The translations under genes and the position numbers were made by a program. The notes beneath the pieces are model-generated. The model was not told where the DNA came from. It worked only from the letters and a program-made list of their open reading frames with translations, and made no database searches. DNA of 64,000 bases from Juglans regia (taxonomy: Eukaryota > Streptophyta > Magnoliopsida > Fagales > Juglandaceae), in contig NC_049909.1 in NCBI RefSeq assembly GCF_001411555.2, positions 13,946,686 to 14,010,685 of the forward strand, given 5' to 3'. The number at the start of each line of letters is the position of its first letter. Position 1 is the first letter of the stretch. Shown piece by piece: positions 12,053 through 25,380 of this stretch.

Positions 12053-12354
12053 GATGGCGATCAAATGCCTCCGGTCGAGGTACATTCTTTTTTTCATCTT
12101 ATGGATTATTTACGAATTTGTTTAAACTATTATTCAGGGTTTCCATTTTATTGTGATTATTTTTTTCATTGTCTGATTTGGTTTCTGAAGAGGTTTTAAT
12201 ATTCTTTTATCCATGGAATTCATCCAAGACTTCTATTCTGATTCCTGGATCATTGAGAGATGGAAGAACTCGGCGCAATCCGACACCATCTTGGACGTTC
12301 TCCGCTTTTTGAAACCGTGGTGACGAATCCAATGTCAAACCCATGGCTGGAAAG
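12053..12354 (+). other. Possible 5' exons of an unrecognised gene
   Basis: An ATG at 12053 opens a very short frame (MAIKCLRSR) that runs into a GT at about 12079. After a T-rich stretch ending ctgaag, a second piece contains an ATG at 12213 and a 36-residue frame, MEFIQDFYSDSWIIERW and so on, ending LRFLKPW at 12323. A possible GT donor follows at 12355. The GA-rich leader upstream and less A/T-rich base composition are gene-like. I recognise no family, no longer frame follows before the repeat array at 13470, and the host gene may be truncated or untranslated here. Treat the exon limits as guesses. Confidence 0.25.
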
Positions 12355-13469
12355 GTGTAATTATCTTCCTTTCTCTATCTCTCATTTTTTAATGACTTGA
12401 AGATCTCAAATATACTGTTTGGTTGCCGAGAAAATTTTGTGGAAGAAAAGCAAAGTTGTTCCTTCCTTGGTAATTTGCTTAATTGAAAGGAAAACCAAAA
12501 AGAGAAAATTCGAATTTGTTTGTTTAATTTTATAATTTTATAGCATATACTCAAATCCTGTTTGTTTAACTAATATTTGTTGTTCTGTCAAATTCTTTGG
12601 GAATTAAGCATCTTTGTTCGAACTACTTGAGCTAATTATAAGGCCGAACAGGTTGAAGATTGTCAAAGAAACATTTCTCTGATTCTTTAAAATATTTAAC
12701 ATACGCACTTTTTTTTTTTGTTTTTCTAATCAATCTAACATACGCACTTCATTTCTTCTAAATGACCTTTTCTTTTCTTGTTCAGTTGTTCCCCCTTTTA
12801 TTTTCTTCCAAAAAAATTATACCCCTTTCAATATTGGAAGAGAATCATTTCGAAAGCTCAACTCGTTAATAACATCTTGAAAATAAATAAATAAATAAAT
12901 AAATGATGTCTATGTCTGAAACTGAAACCAGCGCTTCTAAGCTAATGGTCGTGGAATGATAGTTAGCATTAGGCCTAATGTATTTCCCGAATGTCTGCTC
13001 ATTTAGTTAATTGTTTCATACAAAGTTCTTGTCTTTTAACAAAAAACGACAGTATGGTCAGTAGGAAATTGATTAGAAGCTCTTGGCTACTTTGATAGAC
13101 ATACCATGTTCTGTAAAAAACGACATGTAGTAGTTCAATTTCAAAGGGAGGTCCAAGTGTTTTGCATTTGTGAGGCCAATAAGATTGGCAATGTTGAGCA
13201 ACGAATGTAGATTTAGGGATTGAGGCTTAAAACATTAGATAAGCATTCAGTGAATGAGAGAAACAGAGAGAAAATAATATATATTTAGTAAATTGTTGAT
13301 CTATGGTAAGAAATTAGTTTTCATTTTTTATGTGAAACGGACTGATTTGCTGTATAGAAATGTTAGTATTTGAAGGAAAGGACCAGTTCTTCAAAATTTC
13401 GGATTTGCTTATTGTAACGGTCTAATTTGGTTTGGGAGTATGTTGCTGCTAGACTATGTTACCAAGTAT
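12355..13469. other. Intron-like or intergenic sequence, nothing recognised
   Basis: A/T-rich sequence with T-rich stretches, an aaat repeat near 12885-12905 and no sustained reading frame. It could be intron of the gene-like region upstream or plain intergenic DNA, up to the start of the 1.4-kb repeat array. Confidence 0.4.
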
Positions 13470-16400
13470 TTAATTAAGGTGACTTCAACACCACCTGTCC
13501 AACATATCGAAGTCACAAAAAGATGACTTCACTCCACTTAAATGATACATCTGCGGATAACTACCGATTAGCATGGTCTAGTAGAGTTAGTTTTTTAATT
13601 ATCATATAATATGAGTGTACAATGAATTAAAAATTGTAATACAATATTTGTGGAGTGTTCTATGGATTTAGTTGGTTATCTACCAGCAGAAAAGAATACT
13701 TAGAGTGGAGATTGTCAAAAGAAAAACTCTCTCGTTGAAGATCTTTCAGTACAATCAAGGTATGTGTTTCTTTAGTACGTAGTGTTATAATAATATTGTC
13801 TTGATAGTTTTTTGCGTATATTATCTTATATTGGTGTCATATAAACTATGTTAGTTGTTTTCCTACTCTTAGGTATTTATTTTAGATTAATAAATTTGTA
13901 TTATCACTCATGTAAAATATAATACTCTGCTTGAAGTGAGTTTATCTATAAACGTTTATATTAATATAGTACATATTTTTAAATAGACATGTCTTAGAAG
14001 GTCAAAATGGCTATAGCCTTTTATTAACCCCCAAGGGTTAACAATTATGTGCTAGTCTTCCCTGATTTTTCCATTTAACATATTTATCGATAATCTTTTG
14101 TCTACTTTCTTTTTCTTACAATCGCTTCTTCACGTCATCCTTCTCTTTGCCCTTTTCACTCTCTTCCTCATCTCCTTCTTCTCCTTCCTCTTTTCCTCTG
14201 TTTCCTTATCTTCTTCCTCTTCATCTTCCCATTCTTCTCCATTCTTCTCCATCCTTTTCATCCAGTTCTTCTTCCTCTCCTCCATTTCCTCCTCCTACTT
14301 CTCTTCCTCTTCTCATCTTCTTGTACTTGCTCTTCCTTTCATCTACCTCTACCTCTTCCTCTTCTTCTTCTTCTACTTCTACTTCTACTTTCTATATTAA
14401 AAGGGTGGAACACAACATCCATGAAGATTTTCTATTGGTGCAATAGATGTATGCATTTCTTTATTCCATTATGCTTTACGTGTTCTTTTGTTTTAGTCAA
14501 ATCTTTTGATAGCTAAAATTTGCAATGTACACCAATCAAAATATGAAAAAAAATAGGAAAAAAAAAGTAGCCACAAAACCAACACCATAAATCCATAACC
14601 ACTAACAATATTCAAAATAACAAAGCCAACAAAGCCCGCCACCATGGCTCCATGACATCTCCACCACCACACACAAACAATACTCAAAATCAAAGTACAC
14701 CATTATGGCCACACCACCAGCACAACAAATAATATTCATAACTTTGAAAACAATACCAACATCCCAAATAATATTTAAAACTACAAATCTATTTAAAACT
14801 CCACCATCGAAGTAACTAGACTCAACCACCACTCATCCCACATAAGGTACAAATCTACTAAAAGTTATTCTCTCGATATGAATTTAAGGTGACTTCAAGA
14901 CCACCTTGCCAACATATTGAATTCACACAAAGATGAATTCACTCCATTTAATTCTCATACAATATGAGTGTACAATGAATTAGAGATTGTAATGTAATAT
15001 TTGTGGAGTGTATCACGGATTTAGTTGGTTATCCACTGTCAGAAAAGAATACTTAGAGCGGAGATTGTCAAAAGAAAAACTCTCTCGTTGAAGATCTTTC
15101 AGTGAAATCAAGGTATGAGATTTTTTATTATGTTATGTTATCATAATACTGTCCTGACAGTTTTTTTTTCTGTATATTATCTTATATTCGTGTCATATAG
15201 ACTAGACTATGTTAGTCGTTTTCCTTGTCTTCACTTTCTTCACTCAATTCTTACGATGGATCTCATTGGTGCCTAGGTATTTATTTTGGATTAAGCAATT
15301 TGCATCATCACTCATGCATAATATATACGATGACTGAGGTGAGTTTATCTATAAGCTTTTATATGAATATGGTACGTATTTTTAAATAGAGAAGTCATAG
15401 GAGGTCAAAATGGCAATAGCCTTTTATTAAACTGCAAGGGTTGGCAATTATGTGCCTACCCTCCCTGATTTGTTCATATCACATATTTATCGTTAATGTT
15501 TTGTCCACTTTCTTTTTCTCACATCCTCTCCATGCCTCGCTTCTTCCCGTCCTTCTTCTCTTTGCCATTTTTACTCTCGTCTTCTTCTTCTCCTTCCATT
15601 TTTCCTCATCTTCCTCTGTTTCCTCATCTTCTTCCTCTTCATCTTCCCTTTCGTAATCATCCTTTTCTTCCGGTTCTTCTTCCTCTTCCCCCTCCTCCTC
15701 TTCCTCTTCATCTTCTTGTACTTACTCGTCCTTTAAAAGGGTGAAACAGTCCCCAAGAAGATATTCTGTTGGTGCAACAGAGGTATGTATTTCTTTATTC
15801 CATTATGTTTCTAATATTCTAATGTTGGTATGAAACAATGTGTTCTTTCTTTTTAGTGAAATCTTATGATTGGTCAAATTTACAATGTACACCAATCAAA
15901 ATATGATACAAAAAATAGGATAAAAAACAGTCATAAAACCAAAACCTCAAATCCATATGACTAACAATGTTTAAAACAACAAAGCCCGCCACAATAGTTC
16001 CATGACATTACCATCGGTCCATCACCACAAACAATACTCAAAATCAAAGCACACCACTGTGGCCACACCACTGACACCACAAATAATATTCATAACTTTG
16101 AAATCAATTCCAAAATCACAAATAATATTAAAATCTACAAATCTATTTAAAACTCCACTATTGAAGTACAAGGAATACAACACCACTTACCCATTATAAG
16201 GTACAAATATACTAAAACTCATTCTCTCGATATGTCTTTAAGGTGACTTTAACACCACCAGCCCAACACATTGACACATAAGATGATTTCGCTCCACGTA
16301 AATGATAGAACTATGGACAACTGCGGATTAGCATGGTCTAGTAGAGTTAATATTTTAATTCTCATAGAATATGAGTGTAAGATGAATTAGAGATTGTAAT

Positions 16401-19400
16401 GTAATATTTGTGGAGTGTGCTCTGGATTTAGTTGGTTATCCACCGTCAGAAAAGAATACTTAGAGTGGAGATTGTCAAAAGAAAAACTCTCCCGTTGAAG
16501 ATCTTTCAGTGCAATCAAGGTATGTGATTCTTTATTACGTAGTGTTATAATAATATTGCCTCGATAGTTCGTCTTGCGTATATTATCTTATATTGGTGTC
16601 ATATAGACTATGCTAGTTGTTTTCCTATTCTTTACTTTTTTCACTTAACTCTTATGATGGATTTCATTGGTGTCTAGGTATTTATTTTAGATTAAACAAT
16701 TTGTAGTATCACTCATGCAGAATATAATACTATGCTTGAAGTGAGTTTATCTATAAACTTTTATATTAATATAGTACATATTTTTAAATAGACATATCTT
16801 AAAAGGTCAAAATGGCTATAGCCTTTTATTGACCCCCAAGGGTTAGCAATTACATGCCAGTCTTCCCTGATTATTCCATTTAACATATTTATCGGTAATC
16901 TTTTGTCTACTTTCTTTTTCTTACAATTGCTTCTTCACATCATCCTTCTCTTTGCCCTTTTCACTCTCTTCCTCGTCTTTTTCTTCTCCTTCCTCTTTTC
17001 CTATGTTTCCTCATCGTCTTCCTCTTCATCTACCCCTTCTTCTCCATCCTTTTCATCCAGTTCTTCTTCCTTTCTCCTCCATTTCCTCCTCCAACTCTCT
17101 TCCTCTTCATCTTCTTATATTTGCTCTTCCTTTTCATCTACCTCTTCCTCTTCTTCTACTCCTACTTCTCATTTCTATATTTCAAGGGTAGAATAACAAC
17201 ATCCATGAAGATTTGTTTTTGGCGCAATAGAGGTATGCATTTCTTTATTCAATTATGCTTTAATAATATTTTATTTTTTGTATGAAATAATGTTTACTTT
17301 ATTTTTAGTCAAATTTTTTGATGGCTAAAGCTTGCAATGTACACCAATCAAAATAGGATTAAAAAAAATAAGAAAAAAAAGAAGCCACAAAACAAACACC
17401 ACAAATCCATAACCACTAAAAATATTCAAAATAACAAACCCCGCCACCATGGCTCCATGACATCACCACCACTACAAACAATACTTAAAATCAAAGTACA
17501 CCATTATTGCCACACCACCAACACGACAAATAATATTCATAACTTTGAAAACAATACCAACATCACAATACTATCTAAAACTAAAAATCTATTTAAAATT
17601 CCACAATTGAAGTAACCAGACTCAACCACCACTTATCAAACATAAGGTACAAATCTACTAAAGCTCATTCTCTCGATATGAATTTAAGGTGACTTCAAGA
17701 CGACCTGGCCAACATATCAAATTCACATAAAGATGAATTAACTCCTCTTAAATGATACAACTGTAGATTAGCATGGTCTAGTAGAGTTAGTTTTTTAAAT
17801 ATGATATAATGAGTGTACAATGAATTAGAGATTGTAATGTAATATTTGTGGAATGTGTTGTGGATTTAGTTGGTTATCCATCGTCAAAAAAGAATACTTA
17901 GAGTGGAGATTGTCAAAAGAAAAACTCTCTCGTTGAAGATCTTTCATTGAAGTCAAGGCATGAGATTCTTTATTACGTCATATTATAATAATATTGTCTT
18001 GATAGTTTTTTTTTCCCTATATTATCTTATATTGGTGTTATATATTCTATGTTAGTTATTTTCCTTTTCTTTACTTTCTTCACTCAATTCTTACGATGGA
18101 TCCCATTGGTGCCCAGGTATTTATTTTGGATTAAACAATTTACATTATCACTCATGCAGAATATAATACTATGATTGAGGTGAGTTAATCTATAAACTTT
18201 TAGATGAATATGGTACACATTATTGAATAGTGAAGTGATTGGAGGTCAAAATGACTATAGCCTTCTATTAACCCACAGGGGTTGGCAATTATGTGCCTAC
18301 CCTCCCTGATTTTTTCATATCACATATTTATCGTTAATCTTTTGTCCACTTTCTTCTTCTCACATTTTCTCCACACCTTGTTTCTTCTCGTCCTTCTTGT
18401 CTTTGCCATTTTCACTCTCGTCTTCTTCTTCTCCTTCCCTTTTTCCCCATCTTCCTATGTTTCCTCGTCTTCTTCATCTTCATCTTCGCCTTCATGATCA
18501 TCATTTTCTTCCCGTTCTTCTTCCTCTCCTCCTTTTTCCCCTCCTCCTCTTCCTCTTCATCTTCCTATACTTACTCTTCCATTAAAAGGGCGAAACAACC
18601 TCCAAGAAGATATTATGTTGGTGCAATAGAGGTATGTATTTCTTTATTCTATTATGCTAATAACATTCTAAAGTTGGTATGAACCAATGTGTTCTTTCTT
18701 TTTGGTCAAATCTTATAATTGCTCAAATTTACAATGTACACCAATCAAAATATGATACAAAAAATGGGAAAAATACAATCATAAAACCAAAACCACAAAT
18801 CCATATCCACTAACAATATTCAAAACAACAAAGCCCGCCACCATGGTTCCATGACATCACGACCACCACCACAAACAATACTCAAAATCAAAGCACACCA
18901 CCGAAACAACAAATAATGAATATATATTCATAACTTTGAAATCAATACCAACATCGCAAATAATATTAAAAACTACAAATCTATTTAAAACTCCACCATC
19001 AAAGTAACTAGACTCAACCACCACTCATCCAACATAAGGTACAAATCTACTAAAACTCATTCTCTCGATATGTATTTAAGGTGACTTTAACACCACTAGT
19101 CCAACACATCAACACATAAAGATGATTTCACTCCACGTAAATTATATAACTGTGGACAACTGTGGAATATCATGTTCTAGTAGAGTTAAATTTTTTTAAT
19201 TCTCATAGAATATGAGTGTACAATGAATTAGAGATTGTAATGTAATATTTGTGAAGTATGCTATGGATTTAGTTGGTTATCCACTGTCAGAAAAGAATAC
19301 TTTGAGTGGAGATTGTCAAAAGAAAAACTCTCCCGTTAAAAATCTTTCAGTGCAATTAAGGTATGTGATTCTTTATTACGTAGTGTTGTTATAATATTGT

Positions 19401-22300
19401 CTTGATAGTTTTTTTTTTTTTGCATATATTATCTTATATTGGTGTCATATAGACTATGTTAGTTGTTTTCCTATTCTTTACTTTTTTCACTTAACTCTTA
19501 TGATGGATCTCCTTGGTGTCTAGGTATTTATTTTAGATTAAACAATTTGTAGTATCACTCATGCAGAATATAATACTATGCTTGAAGTGAGTTTGTCTAT
19601 AAACTTTTAAATTAATATAGTACATATTTTTAAATAGACATCTCTTAGAAGGTCAAAATGGCTATAGCCTTTTATTAACCCCCAAGGGTTAGCAATTACG
19701 TGCCAATCTTCTCTGATTGTTCCATTTAACATATTTATCGGTAATCTTTCGTCCACTTTCTTTTTCTTACAATTGCTTCCTTGTCTCTTTCTTCTCCTTC
19801 CTATTTTCCTCTATTTCCTCATCTTCTTCCTCTTCATCTTCCCCTTCTTTTCCATCCTTTTCATCCAAGTCTTCTTCCTCTCTTCTCCATTTCCTCCTCC
19901 TACTCTCTTCCTCTTCATCTTCTTGTACTTGCTATTTCCTTTCATCTACCTCTTCCTCTTCTTTCTACTCCTACTTCTCCTTTCTATATTTAAAGGGTGG
20001 AACAACATCCATGCAGATTTTTTTTTTGGTGCAATAGAGGTATGCATTTCTTTATTCCATTATGCTTTAATAATATTTTATTGTTGGTATGAAACAATGT
20101 TTTCTTTCTTTTTAGTCAAATCTTTTGATGGCTAAAGTTTGCAATGTACACCAATGAAAATAGGATAAAAAAAGAAGAAGAGGAAAACAAAGCAGCCACA
20201 AAACAAACACCACAAATCCATAACCACCAACAATATTCAAAATAACAATGCCCGCCACCATGTCTCTCCATGACGTCACCATCACCACAAGCAATACTCA
20301 AAATCAAAGTACACCACTATGGCCACACCACCAACACGACAACTAATATTCATAACTTTGAAAACAATACCAACATCACAAATACTATCTAAAACTACAA
20401 ATCTATTTAATACTCCACCATTGAAGTAACTAGACTCAACCACCACTTATCCAACATAAGGTACAAATCTACTAAAGCTCATTCTCTTGATATGAATTTA
20501 AGGTGACTTCAAGACGACCTGGCCAACATATCGAATTCACATAAAGATGAACTCACTCCACTTAAATGATACAACTGCAGACAACTGCAGATTAGCATGG
20601 TCTAGTAGAGTTAGGTTTTTAAATCTCAAACAATATGAGTGTACAATGAATTAGAGATTGTAATGTAATATTTGTGGAGTGTGTCACGGATTTAGTTGGT
20701 TATCCACCGTCAGAAAAGAATACTTAGGGTGGAGATTGTCAAAAGAAAAACTCTCGTTGAAGATCTTTCAGTGAAATCAAGATATGAGATTCTTTATTAC
20801 GTTATATTATAATAATACTGTCATGATATTTTTTTCTGTATATTATCTTATATTGGTGTTATATAGACTATGTTAGTTGTTTTCCTTTTCTTTACTCTCT
20901 TCACTCAGTTCTTACGATGGATCTCATTGGTACCCTGGTATTTATTTTAGATTAAGCAATTTGCATTATCACTCATGCAGAATATAATACTATGGTTGAG
21001 GTGAGTTGATCTATAAACTTTTAGATGAATATGGTACATATTTTTGAATAGAGAAGTCATTGGAGGTCAAAATGACTATAGCCTTTTATTAACCCGCAGG
21101 GGTTGGCAATTATGTGCCTAATCTGCCTGATTTTTTCATATCACATATTTATCGTTAATATTTTGTCCACTTTCTTCTTCTCACATTTTATCCACACCTC
21201 GCTTCTTCCCGTCCTACTTCTCTTTGCCATTTTCACTCGCGTCTTATTCTTCTCATTCCCTTTTTCCCGATCTTCCTTTGTTTCCTTGTCTTCTTCCTCC
21301 TCATCTTTGCCTTCTTGATCATCATTTTCTCCTGGTTCTTCTTCCTCTCCTCCTTTTTCCCCTCCTCCTCTTCCTCTTCATCTTCTTGTACCTACTCTTC
21401 CTTTAAAAGGGTGAAATAGCCTCCAAGAAGATATTATGTTGGTGCAATAGAGGTATTTATTTCTTTATTCCATTATGCTAATAATATTCTAATGTTGGTA
21501 TGAAACAATGTGTGATTGCTCAAAGTTACAATGTACACCAATCAAAATATGATACAAAAAAGGGGAAAAAAACAGTCATAAAACCCAAACCACAAATCCA
21601 TATCCACTAACAATATTCAAAACAACAAAGCCCGCCACCATGGTTCCATGACATCACCACCACCACGACAAACAATACTCAAAATCAAAGCACACCGCAA
21701 CTAAGGCCACACCACCGACACAACAAATAATGAATATAATATTCATAACTTTGAAATCAATACCAACATCGCAAATAATATTAAAAACTGCAAATCTATT
21801 TAAAACTCTACTGTTGAAGTACAAGGAATACAACACCACTTACCCATTATAAGGTTCAAATCTACTAAAACTCATTCTCTCGATATATATTTAAGGTGAC
21901 TTTAACACCACTTGCCCAACACATCGACACATAAAGATGATTTTGCTCCATGTAAATGATAGAATTGTGGACAACTGTGGATTATCATGGTCTAGTAGAG
22001 TTAATTTCTTAATTCTCGTAGAATATGGGTGTACAATGAATTAGAGATTGTAATGTAATATTTGTGAAGTGTGCTGTAGATTAGTTGGTTATCCACCATC
22101 AGAAAAGAATACTTAGAGTGGAGATTGTCAAAAGAAAAACTCTCACATTGAAGATCTTTCAATGCAATCAAGATATGTGATTCTTTATTACGTAGTGTTA
22201 TAATAATATTGTCTTGATAGTTTTTTTTTTTTAGCGTATAAGTATCTTATGTTGGAGTCATATAGACTATGTTAGTTGTTTACCTATTCCTTACTATGTT
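13470..22300 (+). repeat. Array block 1: three A-B dimers of the 1.4-kb repeat
   Basis: A-type monomers (acccccaagggttagcaatta, then cttacaattgcttc) have their TC-rich tracts near 14098, 16910 and 19752. B-type monomers (ccgcaagggttggcaattatgtgcc, then ctcacattttctccac or similar) have theirs near 15500, 18345 and 21166. A to A and B to B spacing is about 2.81-2.84 kb, so the true repeat period in this block is an A-B dimer. Confidence 0.75.
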
Positions 22301-25096
22301 TCACTCAACATTTATGATGGATCTCATTGGTTCCAATGTATTTATTCTGGATTAGCCAAAATTTCCATTATCACTCATAACGAATACAATACTAAGTTTG
22401 AGTAGATTTTATCTATAAATTTTATATTAATGGTACATATTTTTAGATAGACTTGTCTTAGGATGTCAAAATAGCTATAGCCTTTTATTAATCCGTAAGG
22501 GTTGTTAATTACGTGCCCACTCTCCCTGATTTTTTCATATAACATATTTATTGTTAATCTTTTGTCCACCTTTCTTTTTCTCACATTCTCTCTACGGCTT
22601 GCTTCTTCATGCCCTCCTATCAAAGCACACCACAATGGCCACCCCATTGACACAACAAATAATATTCATAACTTTGCAATCAATAACAACATCACTAATA
22701 ATATTTAAAACAGTATATCTATTTGAAAATCTACTATTGAAGTACAATGAATCCAACACCACTAAGGTACAAATCTACGAAAGCTTATTTTCTCGTGTAT
22801 TTAAGATGACTTCAAGACCACCTGTTCAACAGATCGAATTCACATAAAAATATGACTTCACTCCACTTAAATATGACTTCCCTCGATATGTATTTAAGGT
22901 GACTTGCACATCACCTATCTAACATATTGAATTCACATAAATATGATTTCATTCCACTTAAATGATACAATTGCATACAACTGCAGATTAGCATGGTCAA
23001 GTAGAGTTAGTTTTTTAATTCTCATACAAAATGAGTGTACAATGAATCAGAGGTTGTAACGTAATATTTGTAGTCTGTTGTGTATTTAGTTGGTTATCCA
23101 AAGTCGGAAAAGAAAACTTAGAGTTGAGATTGTCAAAAGAAAAACTCTCTCGTTTAAGATCTTTCAGTGCAATCAAGGTATGAAACAATGTGTTCTTTTT
23201 CTTTTAGTTAAATCTTATGATTGCTCAAATTTACAATGTAAACCAATCAAAATATGATACAAAAAATAGGGAAAAAATCATTGACAAAACCAACACCAAA
23301 AATCCAGTACCACTAACAATATTCATAACAAAAAAGCTCGCCACCATCCATGACATCAACACCTCCACAAAATTACTCAAAATCAAAGTACATGACTATG
23401 GCCATAACAAATAATATTGGTAACTTTGAAATCATTGTTATTACAAATAATATGTAAAACTACAAATCTATTTAAACCACCACTATTGAAGTACAAGGAA
23501 TCCAACACCTCTTACCCATTATAAGGAACAAATATTCAAAAACTTATTCTCTCGATATGTACTTAAGGTGACTTCAACACCACCTGTCCAACATATCGAA
23601 TTCACATAAAGATGATTTCAATCCACTTAAATGATAGAACTGCATATTAGAATGGCCTAGTAAAGTAAGTTTTTAATTCTCATACAATATGAGTGTGCAA
23701 TGAATTAGAGATTGTAATGTAATAATATCTGTGGAGTGTTCTATGGATTTAGCTGGTTATCCGCCGTCAGAAAATAATACTTAAAGTGTCTATTGTCAAA
23801 AGAAAAACTCTCTTGTTAAAGATCTTTATTACGTTATGTTATAATAATATTGTCTTGAAAGTTTTTTTTTCCGTATATTATTTTATATTGGTGTCATATA
23901 GACTATGTTAGTTGTTTTCTTATTCTTTGCTTTTTTTCACTCAACTCTTATGATGGATCTCATTGATGCCTAGGTATTTATTCTGGAGTAAGCAATTTGC
24001 ATTATCACTCATACAGAATATAATACTATGATTGGGGTTATTTTATCTATAAACTTTTATATTAATATGGTACATATTTTTAAATAGACATGTGTCTTAG
24101 TAGGTCAAAATGACCATCTCCTTTTATTAACCCGCAAGGCTTGGCAATTTCGTGTCCACACTCCCATTTGTTTTTCATATAACATATTTATCGTTTATCT
24201 TTTGTCCACTTTATTTTTCTCACATTCTCTCCACGGCTTGCTTCTTCACATCCTCCTTCTCTTTGCCTTTTTCATTCTCTTTCTCGTCTTCTTCTCCTTC
24301 TGCTTTTCATCATCTTCTTTCTCTTCAGCTTCCCCTCCTTCTTCAACGTTTTCTTCTAGTTCTTCTTCCTCTCCCTCCTCCTCTTCCTCTTCATCTTCTT
24401 GCACTGGTTTTTTCATTTCATCTTCATCTTCCTCTTCTACTTCTACTTCTACTTCTATTTCTCCTTTGTATATTAAATGGGAGGAGCAGCCCCCATGAAG
24501 ATCTTCTGTTGGTGCAATAGATGTATGAATTTCTTTTATTCCATAATATTATAATGTCAGTATGAAACAATGATGTTCTTTCTTTTTAGGCTAATCTTAT
24601 GACTGCTCCTATTTGCAATGTACTCCAATAAAAATATGATATCGAAAATTGGAAAATAAATAGCTACAAAACCAACGCCACAAATCCATAACTAGTAATA
24701 ACATCAAAGCCCGCCACCTTTGTTCCATGGCATCACCACCACAACAAACAATACTCAAAATCAAAGCACACCACTATGGCCACACCACAGACACAACAAA
24801 TCTTTGAAATCGATACCAATATCACAAATAATATTTAAAATTACAAATGTATCTAAAACTCAACGAATCCAACACCACTTACCTAGCGTAATGTACAAAT
24901 CTACTAAATCTTACTCGATATGTATTTAATGTGACTTCAACACCACCTGTCCCACATTTTGAATTCACATAAAGATACTTCACTCCACTTAAATGATACA
25001 ATTGTGGATAACTGCGGATTAACAAGGTCTAGTAGAGTTAGTTTTTTTATTCTCATACAATATGAGTATACAATGAATGAGGTTGTAATGTAATTG
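22300..25096 (+). repeat. Array block 2: C and D monomers, first copy
   Basis: The C-type monomer (TC tract start at 22562, with a gggttgttaatta spelling) lacks about 0.5 kb after 22620 that is present in its counterpart at 27757-28340. A short extra monomer follows (landmark at 23128), then the D type (TC tract at 24203, ending with an aatgggaggagcagcccccat motif). The block ends at a gtaatgtaatt string where the LTR fragment begins. Confidence 0.7.
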
Positions 25097-25380
25097 TGAG
25101 GGGAGTAATCCCCAGGGTTGGGCCTGGGCCTGCCGAGTCGGCCCGAGAAGGCCCAAGAAGAGAAGCAGTCGGGTAGAGTACATTGACAACAGGATGAAAG
25201 GTAGAACAGTCTTACACCATTACTGGCTTACAGTCAGGGAGATCCACTGACCCTGAATCCCGACACCCTGACTGGTCAGAGACGTGAACGTGCCTGATCG
25301 AGACCACACCGCATTAATGGGATGAAGGAGACCACGCCAGGATGGGGAGCCATGCTGAATTTAATGCGTCCCAGGGCTTG
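25097..25380 (+). mobile_element. Truncated gypsy LTR fragment embedded in the array
   Basis: This begins tgaggggagtaatccccagg and matches the start of the LTR at 30785 over about 285 bases, including the shared phrases gggagatcc, cctgaatcc and gctgaatttaatg. It is preceded by the same array sequence as the LTR at 30785, so the two share one ancestral insertion. It stops at 25380 and is joined directly to an A-type monomer at gtaatcttttgtcc. Confidence 0.8.
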
